NCBI GenBank assembly: GCA_963277665.1
Contig: OY728143.1
Location: 234,785,591-234,849,590 of the forward strand
Source of the DNA: Viscum album
Lineage: Eukaryota > Streptophyta > Magnoliopsida > Santalales > Viscaceae
Direction of reading: 5' to 3'
Length of the DNA stretch: 64,000 nt
The notes under the pieces are model-generated. The model saw nothing but the letters and a program-made list of their open reading frames with translations, made no database searches and was not told where the DNA came from. Within the stretch, counting starts at the first letter, position 1; each line of letters starts with the position of its first letter. Position numbers and translations under genes: made by a program. Positions 49,546-60,149 of the stretch are shown one piece after another.

Positions 49546-52500
49546 AATATCAACCCAGTATTAACGTACTAGGATTTATATCATTTTTAGGAATACAGAA
49601 ATCATTATGCAATTAGATGACCCAATACTATATTATTTTTGTTCATTTGGAATCATGGAAACATAAAAACTGTTACATGTGTTATCTAAACCATCTCCCA
49701 CTAGGCTATCTAAGAATATCAACCTTCTTTTAGATATCATACATAAAGTTTAACTTCATATCAGGGGGAATTTAACATAAAGTGTGGAGAACATAGATTC
49801 TTAGTAAGGGTAAAAATAGAGATCTGTAACCCTAAAAATAATAATAATGGCATGAGCACATGATCATAACTTTATAAAATCAAAAACTGCATATCAATCA
49901 TCCTAAACATGAAACATGGAATATAGGATAGTAGTTCATAAGGCATGAATCATAAAGAAATCCTGAGTATAACCAATGAAATCATATCATTGGAGTAAGA
50001 GATGGAATTTATACAATTAAAATTATCTTATAAAATTGTGACCATGTATAATAAAACAACATTTCATGGATTATGTTAGGTAAAAGAAATTAGGTCACTG
50101 CATAATCATATGGACAACAAAAGGGCCAACTCATAACATTTTGTGCTTCTAATTAGGTTCAACCATAACATTGTGGACTTGTAATTAGGCTCACAGATAC
50201 ACATATCAATGTGAAACAAGGTCCATTTATAACATATTGAAAATGTAATCAGGTTCACACATAACACTATGAATACATCATATGGTATATACATAACAAT
50301 GTGATCATTTAATTTGGAACTTGCATAAACTTAGTGACATGTAACTAGGTCAATGCATGACATTGTGAACATGTGATTTGGCTCATGCATAACACTGTAA
50401 ACATGTAATAATATTCATTCAAAAAATTATAAAAATTTAATTATATTCAATCATAAAATTTAGAATGACGAGTCAACCATTATTACCAAAATCATAGAAG
50501 GGTGATACACCTCCCACCCATCACATAACAAAATCACGCTTACAAGTTCAACAAGATAATAACACATTCTTCATATCAGGAATTATAAAAAGTGATGGGT
50601 TTCATATACATCATATAATAACCCAAAAAATGTAATGGGTATCATAAATGTTTCATCACATAATAACCTATATAAAATAGATATCATTATAATCATATCA
50701 TTAATTAATACACCTTTCTATGAATCAACCATCAAAACATATAACTCATTGAAAATAAACATGTTCCATAAAAATCATGAAATTAAAACATAAAACATTC
50801 CATAAGAAATAATAATGGTATTCATGGATCCTGTCTCAAATAATTATTAAACTATATTAATGGATGAAATCTTATATGGTGATTGTTTTTGAAAGATCAC
50901 ATGAAACATTTATTAAGGAAACTATTTTTTCATTGAAAATAATTTCAAAAATAACATTTCAGTCATCTTTTTCTTATGAGAAATGATTTAAAATTTAATT
51001 TATAACAATTCCTATAGAAAATATATTTTCCTCATTGGAAAAATATTTTTAATTAATATTTAATTTTCAAATTTTTTTCCCTATAAAATAGATTTTAAAA
51101 AATATATTAGATGCTGAAAAATAATTTTGAAAACCGTTTTCTTGAAAGCACAAATAAAACTCAGAAATAAATATAGAATAAAATTTGACATACTTTTTTG
51201 TAATTTTAAAAAATTATAAAAATGATTGAGATTATTTTGAAAACAATACTCCTTCAAAAATTATAAATGATGTTTGAAAAATTTTCATAATACATTTTCA
51301 TAAAAAACATATAAAAATTCTTGAAATGATATTGAAACACTTTTTGAAAATTAATTTTTTTAAAACATTATTAGAAATACTAGTTTTGAATGAACATAAA
51401 TTGCTGAGTGAAAGGATAAGATGATTTGGATTTTCATAAAAACATTTTCTAAATTATATTTATTACCAAATATTTGGAAAGAGGTATAAATAAATGAATA
51501 CATCATGAATATATAGGGTTGAATAAAATCAAATATTTTTCTTATGGTAAGAATCATAATTTTTCATCAATGGAATCATAATAATAAACAATCTAGAAAA
51601 ATGATAATGTTCCTTCAATAATCTCTTAAAAGATGGTAACATTGAATTTTACTCACCATGTATGAAAATTAAACTACATGAAATATAAAAAATCAAAAAA
51701 TGTAGGAGGTTCAAGATAAAATATTTCAGATTTGTAGTTTATACACATTGTATAATAATATTTTCATATAATATGGAATGTATCTCAAATAGGAGATACT
51801 TATTATCAAAATACATTCATGATTTGGAAATTTCTAAAATATAAACTCCATAATATAAATACCATTAAACAGATTTGTAAATATTGGTAAATTTATGTAT
51901 ATGAATCATAGAATATGATCACAGAAAAAAAATTCTACATTCTATAAAAAGTTTGGGAACATGGAGTGTGTGTCATGGAAAATTAAATGTGAAATTAGAA
52001 TATCCATTCCTTCATTCTTGATTCTCCTCGTACTAGTTAATAACTCTTCTTGTTTGGGAAATTCTTCTTGTTTCAAATTAATGGGACTCATTAGATGGAT
52101 TTATTCCCAATAGAAATAATAAATTTAAAAAGGATGGATTTTATTAAAATGCTAATCGAGTAGATATTTTCTGAACCAATGTGGTTAGAGATGTGTTAAT
52201 AAGGGGGAATAGTGATGGCATTTTGTAAGTGATGAAAGGGACATAGTTGGGAATTTTTCAGACCAATTATTTCTAACAATGTTCATACCTTATAAAAATT
52301 CTTCAAAACCCACAATAACTCACTAATATATGTTTTATGGACAAAATATTTCCAACCATTGGGTAATATAAAAGTGGGTAGATAATGTTTTCCCTTACTA
52401 TTAGGGTTCATTCCCTTGTTATGCTTTATTTTTCATTAATCATTGTAATTTATTTTAATAACATTAAATAATAATTTTTGTAAAAAATTAAATTGATATT

Positions 52501-53337
52501 ATTAGTCTAAAAATATTATATATATTACAATTGTTTATCTGCATCTTTGAAAATTCATTTCACAATAGAGGAATAAATATTTTAAATACTAATAAGGTAG
52601 ATGGAGCAAGGAAGTGATTTTTTAATATGAGAATTTTCAAATGATCATGAAGATATTATATCTATGTTCAATATAAATATTATTCCATTGACGAAAACTA
52701 TAATAATTTATTTATAATTTATTTTTTTACCATGAAACCAAAATAAAATACAATTTAACTATAGAGTAAATTAGATAAAATAAAAACATTATTAAATATT
52801 CATTATTAATCACTACTCATAAAAAAAATGATGTTTCTCAAAAAATACCAAAATATTAACCATATAATAATCTATGCATTGTAAAATAAAAAATTAATTT
52901 TATTGGATCATATTCAAATTTTAAGTGTTTAAAAAATTTATTGTAAATTGTTTATTGAAACTTATAAAATGAAATTCCATTAAAAAAATGTATTTTTAAC
53001 ATATAAAGACATTACATTAAAATTATATATCTCTTTGTGATTATTTTTTATTTATATGAACCCATTAAAATAAAATTTCAATATTACTTATTATTATTCA
53101 TATTAATATATATAAGAACAAGTTACAACAATCTCATATAAATAAATATAATAATAAAGTGATGAATTGTGGATACTAAGTGTCAATTGTAACGCAAGCC
53201 ATGACAGTGTTCTGTGTAGAAAAATCATACCATTGAGCACTACATAATAAAATAATGACATACTGTACTATGAAACATAACAACTCAAATAAATCTAATT
53301 TATTTGGAAAAACGTTTTCAATAACTCGGGTGTTAAA
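49546..53337 (-). repeat. E5 right LTR (5' LTR)
   Basis: Direct repeat of 43344-47116. On the minus strand it begins TTTAACACCCGAG, from an ancestral TGTAACACCCG. Frames 50106-50294 and 51360-51557 are LTR noise; the first overlaps the minisatellite. Confidence 0.83.
50085..50450. repeat. Minisatellite, about 33-bp units, in E5 right LTR
   Basis: About eleven copies of the same unit as at 43936-44280, for example AATGTAATCAGGTTCACACATAACACTATG. Presence in both LTRs shows that the array was part of the element when it inserted. Confidence 0.85.
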
Positions 53338-53342
53338 ATGTG
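53338..53342. repeat. E5 right target-site duplication ATGTG
   Basis: Differs at one position from ATTTG at 43339-43343. Confidence 0.55.
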
Positions 53343-53559
53343 TTACTCCCTATAACAGTAGCTATATACTAGGAATTTTTTTCCATTTTATTTCATTTGG
53401 TTATATCTATATAAAGAGAAAAAATTTACAATAATAATACATATAAGAACAATCCCTATTTTATCAACGTCTTCTAGAAATTATTTAGATGCTTTGTGAG
53501 ATCTAAATGCATATCTTGATTATTTGTAAATTATATACTTTATATGACCAAGTATATCA

Positions 53560-54115
53560 CCTTGGGATACACATTTCATTCATAAGGAATCCAAATAAAA
53601 CTCTCTTTGTATTTTTTGATAATCATAAATTGAATCTTTAATTGATAAAAAAAAGACATCCCCATCCATAGATTGATTGAATTTTTGAACAATTAAATGG
53701 AGCACATTGTTTTTCTAAAATTATTATAATCACTATATATCTACAACATAGTGTTTGGAAATATGATATACCAAAAATGACATTTTTGTGTTTTTATATC
53801 CATTATGTTTGTGTCATATTTTATTTTGGTATGACATACACATAGAATGTTTCCATGGATTTAATGAATTGTGTCATCCATAGGTACCATGATTATTATT
53901 TGGTGTTTTTTAATGGAATGATTATTTATTCAAGAATCTAGATTAACCATAAGGAGGAATTTGGAATTATAATACATACATTGTGAGAAAATCGATTTTA
54001 TGATAACTTTTCTATGTTATCTTTCGAGATATAAGATGTCTTTATCATCATGAAATTCATCTATAAAGAATGAATGTATATTGATCATGGAAAATTATAA
54101 GTTGTAGTCAATTAG
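53560..54115 (+). pseudogene. E4 reverse transcriptase, catalytic DD lost
   Basis: Plus-strand translation with several in-frame stops follows gypsy RT block by block: IKKRHPHP and ID, then GAHCFSKI (family IKN.YPLPRIDDLFDQL.GA..FSKIDL), DIPKM (family DIPKTAF), a weak MPFGL region, VSMDLMN, then VFFNGMIIYSRI near 53903-53935. The last aligns with VFIDDILIYSK, so both catalytic aspartates are lost (Asn and Gly at 53912-53917). ENRFYDNFSM...FEI and the MYIDHGKL...VVN block match LYAKFSKCEFWL and VDP.KIEAVVNW. Upstream 53343-53559 likely holds the decayed RT N-terminus. Confidence 0.82.
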
Positions 54116-54295
54116 AATACATTATATAATTTATCTGGTCGGTATTAAATTATTATTATTAGGTGAAAATCACTACATTATTCTATGTTTTCATATCCAA
54201 TATTAAAAAATTACAAATCCAAATTTAGAGAAATGTCCATTTTTATTCATCGATGAAAGATAAAAATTATTATTAAAAATTAATATTCATATCTT

Positions 54296-54640
54296 TAATA
54301 AACCCATCCTAATATTTCTAGATCCATTTAAAAGCGATATGGTTTATTGTGATGCATCTTAATATTTTAATTATGTTGTCATCGTGTTGGGACAACATCT
54401 TCTTCTATACAATTCATGAATGTTATGAGTGCATGATAAGAAAAATCTGATCTCTGACCAAGAATTATACATGGTCGTATATGCCTTAAAAATGAGGATG
54501 TATTCTCTCTTTATAGAAAAGTTCATAGATTTTAGTAATCGTAATATATTTAAATAATTTTCTTCTTAGATATACTTGATCTTAAGGAAATTAAATTGTA
54601 TAAGGCACCTCTATTTATTCAATATTGATGTCACATACTC
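54296..54640 (+). pseudogene. E4 RNase H and linker, degenerate
   Basis: FKSDMVYCDAS near 54325 matches the RNase H start F.KPFVIECDAS, with the catalytic Asp and the DAS motif kept. NLISDQELYMVVYALKM near 54445-54500 matches NY.T.EKELLAVVYAL. ILRKLN...LFNIDVTYSLNKGN near 54575-54655 fits the linker (KLN.RH.KW..FLQ.FTF.IKHK.GK). Frame changes and stops occur between the blocks. Confidence 0.7.
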
Positions 54641-54899
54641 ACTCAATAAAGGGAATTTTGTGCATAATGATTTGAGCCTAATGTCATATAGTTACGTGGT
54701 CCAAGAAGTTCCTTAAAAATTGAAGCTGGTGATCATATCTACTGAAATAAATTTATTTTTAACTTCATGGGTTAAATACATAGTTCTCATTCCATTTTGT
54801 ATTGTTCAAAACATAGTAGATTTTTTAAAGGATTATCAAACATATTATTAGGAATAAATAAACATTCAGTCACACCTAAATGGTTATTATACTCTATAA

Positions 54900-55700
54900 T
54901 GTTGTAAAATGGATGATAAATCCATGTAACATTTTCCAAAATGGATAGCAGTTCCTTTGTTTTTCAAGGGACAACTTCCTTCAGCATAATACCATTTAAA
55001 ATGATAAATTCATCCATGTGTTAAAAAATATTTACATTAATTATAGAAAATTAGTGGATGGCATGGATGAAATATGAAATCACAATTTATGTGATGAGAT
55101 TATTGACATTCTAAAAGGTAAAAATTTAACATCATAAGAATTCTATTATGTTGTTTCCAATTCAAATAAATGTATTAATATGGGAGTATATTTTTATGGG
55201 TTTTTTTCACAGGCATATAATAAAAGTTATGAAAAAAGGATGATATATCGGTAATAATGTATTAGTTTATTCTATCATCACATATTATCTATGTCAGATA
55301 ATCCATCATAGAAGAATATCATGAAATGTTATATATTAGAGAATCATTAATGTTATATTGGGTTTTAGTTTTTATTATATTATACATATATCAACTATTC
55401 AATTATTTATTTTATATATCCTTATAACATGCATTTAGATGTGAAATAATATTGAACAAAACATATCACCCATAGAAGGATGTATACAAAGAACACACAA
55501 TTAATACATTGGATGATATTGTTAGAGCATGTGTTAGTGACTTTATTTGTTCAGGGAGTGTCAAATTCCATCTCTTAAAGATTTTTATAACAATAGATAC
55601 CCAAGAAAAATTCCTATGCCACCATTTGAGTATTTTAATGGATAAATTATATATTCACATTTATGTTTGGAATAAATAATATAATTATATATTGTTTTAT
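54900..55700 (+). pseudogene. E4 integrase, degenerate
   Basis: The best block is at 55465-55560: HP, stop, KDVYKEHTINTLDDIVRACVSDF. It aligns with [26 protein letters not shown] and keeps the catalytic Glu (in YKEHT). It is followed in another frame by HLLKDFYNNRYPRKIPMPPFEYF, matching HLPLAEFAYNNSY...APPFEAL. The zinc-binding and first catalytic Asp regions, expected from 54900, are too decayed to place with confidence. Confidence 0.72.
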
Positions 55701-55849
55701 TAAGTCTTGTACATGATACTACAAAGACATTTCAAATGATTCAGAAAAGAATAAAATCAACATAATAAATATAGAAATTTTATTTAGATAATCACCACTA
55801 ACCCTTATCTTTTTATGTGAGTGACCATGTTTTCGAGACTATGTGTCAG

Positions 55850-56249
55850 ATAATTTTTTGTCGACTCATGGAGAAACTAAGGAATCGAACCCCATGGATT
55901 TTGGGAACATTTTATGTTATTAAACAAATTATCACTATTTCTTATCGGTTATAATAAACTCTATGATTTAGTGTTTTTTATAACATCATCCATGTTTTTT
56001 AATTGGGGAAATATGACTCTAATACTCATCATGTTATTATCTATTATCAGGTTTTAATTGATCCAGATTCAACTTCTATCAAACCACTAATATGTTTATA
56101 AAATGGTAGGAAAAGACCCTTCACGGGGGGATCATTTTAATTTGTGTGATTGATATTTCATCATAGTCAGGTTCAAGTGGAAGCATTGGAAAGGTAAAAG
56201 TGTATGTGTGGGGAATAGACCAATTTATTCTATCATCATGAGGATATAA
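55850..56249 (+). pseudogene. E4 integrase C-terminal tail, degenerate
   Basis: GTFYVIKQIITISYRL (about 55909-55955) fits GPF.I.....VAYRL, and the fragments HVF and LGKYDSNTHHVI (about 55990-56040) fit the FHVSMLRKY..DPTHVI block. Stops separate the pieces. It ends close to the 3' LTR, as expected. Confidence 0.6.
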
Positions 56250-56268
56250 AGGATAATGATTGAGAATA
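56250..56268 (+). promoter_or_regulatory. E4 polypurine tract candidate
   Basis: AAAGGATAATGATTGAGAA is a purine-biased, interrupted tract lying immediately before the 3' LTR start TATAGCACCTCGG. Confidence 0.45.
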
Positions 56269-58481
56269 TATAGCACCTCGGTCTTCAGTATGTTATCGTT
56301 TAATGAATATTATTTTCATGGATTTTGGGTTTAATTTAATGAATATAATGAACTATTAGGAGAGATTTTGGAAAAATATGAATAAAAATTCATGTTCTAT
56401 AAAAGTTACATTTTATGGAGAAAATAAATAAATGCAACATGACTTTTTGAATATGTTTCCCTAAGATATAAACAACTTATGAATTAGTTACACATCAAAT
56501 AAACTACCATTACTCACATGTTATGTTATAGAAATTGATTATTTTTCTCCAAACATCCTTTTAAATAAATCATCAATCCTATGGTTTCTAATGGTGAATT
56601 ATGGTGATTTTTCGACATCTCATCTCTGGTTACATCAAATATTTCAGTGGTCATTTGTAGAAAAAAAATTGTATTTTTTATCCCTTATCATGTTTTATAT
56701 TCTCGTGTTGTCTTTATATGAAATATATATCTATGTTGTAATACTTGGATCTATGATTTCTTACTTTTTGGATGTGATCTTAAAGGTTTTTCATAAAGGA
56801 AGGTAAAGGAAAATTTTAATCCATGAAATCATCTTGAATAGTTTACGTTGATCTTATAGAGGTAGGTAGATTTTCTCCAACTCGACAGATCTTGAACTAA
56901 TCGGATTGATCATACCTAAATAATATTAATTTTTTTTGGAAATCAGTGATGAAATTAATTAGAAACACCCTATTTATGTAATTTTTTAGGGTGGGTCATG
57001 GAATAATATATGTTGTTAAATATATGATTTAGATGATATTTTGGTATAAAGGTGTGTAATGTGTTCTTAAAAAATTGGTATGGGTAATGTTCAGAGGAAC
57101 CACTATCAAATGATAATAATTTGGGATGGGTAGTGGTCATTTTTTCCTCCATAAAATAATGATTATTTTGGATGGATCATGTTAGGATCTTCCAAATAAA
57201 AGTTGGTCATCAAGTGATGTCTTAGTGCTGGGATTACATACCACTTGTGAGTATATGGTGGTCGAGGGTATCATGTAATATTTCTGTCAAATGGTGTGAA
57301 TTTGATTTAGTAATAAAAATTTAAATGAAATGATTTAATACAATTTTATATTTAGTTTCTATGTTATGAAATATTTTTATATTTCATCATATTTTACTTA
57401 TTTTCATTTCATTTTTTATTAAAATATTCTAAGATTTCCTGATCCATGTGTTTCATTATATGATGTATTTGGATAAATCCTACATAATTTTATTCTCAAC
57501 CTATTATTGGTTAGTTTATTGTGTCTTAAAATTTTATCTATTGAGATACCATGAAGGGTCATTTTACATACAAATCTAGAGTTGATCACTGAATATATTG
57601 GATTGTTACAAATTTTGGAACATTGATGTTTCATCATCTTGGTATCGGTTGAGGCCACCATGGGGTCGATGTCTCTCTACATGGAGACATATTGTTCAAA
57701 ATTCTTTCTTTTTTAATTGAAACCATAGGGTTCTTCAATATTTATATTGTATTATGTTATGTGTTTTATTCACTTGCACTATTTATCATATCAAAGATAT
57801 CATCTGTTGATAGTTTGTGTGTTCTTCTGGGGAAATAATCCACCAATTTCTCTTAATGTCATTTCCACATGATGTTTCCATCTTTCTTCATAGGATCATC
57901 ATCTAAGGACAATAACACTTCACCTCTTATCAAGCCAATGAGTATGGGTGCGGTCTTATACTATGAACTGGAATAGTGGGTGAACCCACTTTAGTAAGAG
58001 ACATTTTCCACTAAAATAATCATTAGTGTGAACCATGACTATAGATATGTTCCAATATAGAGTGACCCCAATCAACAATGATAGTATAGGTAGTAATCAT
58101 TCATTAATTATTTTATTTTCTATGCTTTTTTATTCCAAAAATGCATGTGTTAACTATATAATAGTTTCTCTTGATTCATAAAAGATTATTATTGATTTTG
58201 AACACTTCCGCCTTTTTTCATAGAAATTAATCAATCAAAGACTTATGATTACTTATTTTAGATTGATTACGCATGATTATTATATGTTATTCTCATTTTG
58301 ACACAAACTTGTACATATCATATACTCACATATGATCACTGATTTATGTCTCCAATTTTTACCCTTATTCAAAACCATTGTTCATGCTTTATTATGTCTT
58401 CATTTCCCAATGATATAATGAATGTTTTTAGTATATTATGTGTATGAAGGATTTAATTTAGGAATATAATATTTTTATATA
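56269..58481 (+). repeat. E4 3' LTR
   Basis: It starts TATAGCACCTCGGTC and aligns with 39439-41689 through its length. The frames 56591-56806, 56970-57152 and 57419-57661 lie within the LTR and show no family resemblance. The end at 58481 (TTTTTATATA) is set by alignment with TTTTTTATACA of the left LTR. Confidence 0.8.
57070..57200. repeat. Short tandem subrepeats in E4 LTR
   Basis: Diverged copies of a unit with the core CC(A/T)CCA(T/A)AAAATGATGATAATTTGG, spaced about 55-60 bases. The corresponding part of the other LTR (about 40335-40440) has the same pattern. Confidence 0.55.
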
Positions 58482-60149
58482 TTGTCAATTTTAAATGTTC
58501 CAGTTATTTATTTATCAACGTTTTCTAGGATGATACTCTTATTTGGATCTGGAATGTATCATAATGTTAGGTATTGAATAATCATATAAGAATATGGAAT
58601 AGATATCAAAATATTTATTTCTAAATATAGCTGGGATGAATGGAGGGTTTAGTTAGTTATTTAATGTATGGATAATGGAACATTCTTGAATACCCAATAG
58701 ATATATATATATATATATATATACAGGTCAACATCTAAATGATTAAGTAAGTTATAGATTATGTTGTTTCCTAAAAATTTATATCAATATGTATATTATA
58801 CCTTAAAATGGTTTTGGAACAAATGAATATATTGGTGAGATACATGAAAATATTCTATCAGCTTGATCTCAATAGTGATTTTATTTAATTGTGAATCGTG
58901 CTTAACTATTCTCACCACTGGTAAAGATGAATAATTAATATGAAAGATAAATAAATTACCACATTGTTATATTAAACACGGTTTTTGATGCTTTCTGTTG
59001 GAAATACCACTCACATTTTCAATTATGGGATTTTAATGAGGTCTAATATTTACATATATTTAGATAATGAATTATGAAATTTGGTTAAAAGTGGATAAAT
59101 CATATATTTCACTGATTAATTTCCTACGATCCATATATATGGATTAAATATGCACATATTGATGACATAGAATTGTATATTTAGTTGATTAATACTTTGG
59201 AGTTTAACATAGATTTATATTTTATGATAATTGTATGTAATTTGTACATGTCCCTTCAATATTATTTTTGATCTGTAGGATATTAAATGATATAATTAGT
59301 TTATTAATCTCTATTAATATTATCTTTAAAATTAAAATTTATAGATATTTTTATTTGTAATTTTTTGAGAATGTATGATGATATTTAATTCACAAAATGT
59401 ATCTCATTAATTGGTTTATAAGAAAGCTATTTTTAAGAGAAATAAATCTATTTTGTTGTTATAATATATATCCAAACCAGAATAGAGATTCTAAATCACC
59501 AACACATATTTCATTTATGATCACTAATAAAACCTCTAAAATAAATAATATTATTTGGGTTTTAGTAGATCATTATAAAACGACTTCACTGTCCCTTGAT
59601 ATTATAGAATATTTATCTTATAGACAATATTATAAGATATAAATTATAGATGTTTTATGTTGTATGTATTCAACGAGTAATGAATTCTTATCCGAAACCA
59701 ACCCCCAAGGCCTGTTCCGTGACTGACATAAGCCTGTCTTCCATAGTCTAGGGGATGGTGACATGTACCAGAATGGTATAACCCAAATATGGAAGGAATT
59801 TCCTATAAACATGTATACTCACAGAAAGGGAATACCCACTTGGAAAACCATAATGTAATGAAATTAGTAAAACCACCAAAAATTATCACTATTGAGAGTA
59901 AAGTGTGTAAATTGAATGTGAGGGGTCTAGAATAAAAGAACAAATGAAAGGAATGTCTAGAAAAAGATGTTTAATTCTTTGAGGATGTCCGCTGAGGATC
60001 TTACCTGAAGGGTAGGTACATCTCTCTATAAGATGTAACTACAACTGACAGCGTCTATTGATCGGGCTCTGAGCACCATCTAGTTATGGATTCCCAATGT
60101 CTTATTCAAAGCAGTATCTAATCTAAATAAGATACAACTGGTGCTAGAG
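58482..60149. other. Anonymous DNA between E4 and E6
   Basis: 58482-59640 is AT-rich with no recognisable domain. From about 59640 to 60149 base composition is more balanced and looks less decayed, yet I recognised no protein or RNA gene in it. The frames 59397-59642 and 59630-59812 are not similar to anything I know. Confidence 0.5.
58701..58723. repeat. (AT)n microsatellite
   Basis: Twenty-three uninterrupted alternating A/T bases. Confidence 0.95.

Larger units (their letters stand above)
43344..53337 (-). mobile_element. E5: LARD-like LTR retrotransposon nested in E4
   Basis: A 10 kb element on the minus strand with two long LTRs of almost equal size (3773 and 3792 bp), a decayed primer-binding site (49532-49543) and a purine-rich tract next to the left LTR (47117-47130). 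The 2.4 kb internal region has no gypsy domain I can recognise, so it resembles large retrotransposon derivatives (LARDs), which borrow proteins from other elements. It sits between the protease and RT of E4 and is flanked by near-identical 5-bp repeats (ATTTG/ATGTG), so it inserted into E4. Confidence 0.82.
39439..58481 (+). mobile_element. E4: Ty3/gypsy retrotransposon split by nested E5
   Basis: A plus-strand element with LTRs at 39439-41689 and 56269-58481. Internal domains run in the correct order: protease relic at 43024-43260, then (after nested E5, 43344-53337) RT at 53560-54115, RNase H at 54296-54640, integrase at 54900-55700 and the C-terminal tail to about 56200. Without E5 it is about 9 kb, normal for a plant gypsy element. 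All coding parts are broken. I found no clean target-site duplication at its outer ends, and the right end is uncertain by several bases. Confidence 0.85.

Noticed and set aside
58482..58491. Target-site duplication for E4
   Set aside because: The left flank AATTA does not match the right flank TTGTC; a shifted reading (AATTT) needs an arbitrary LTR end.
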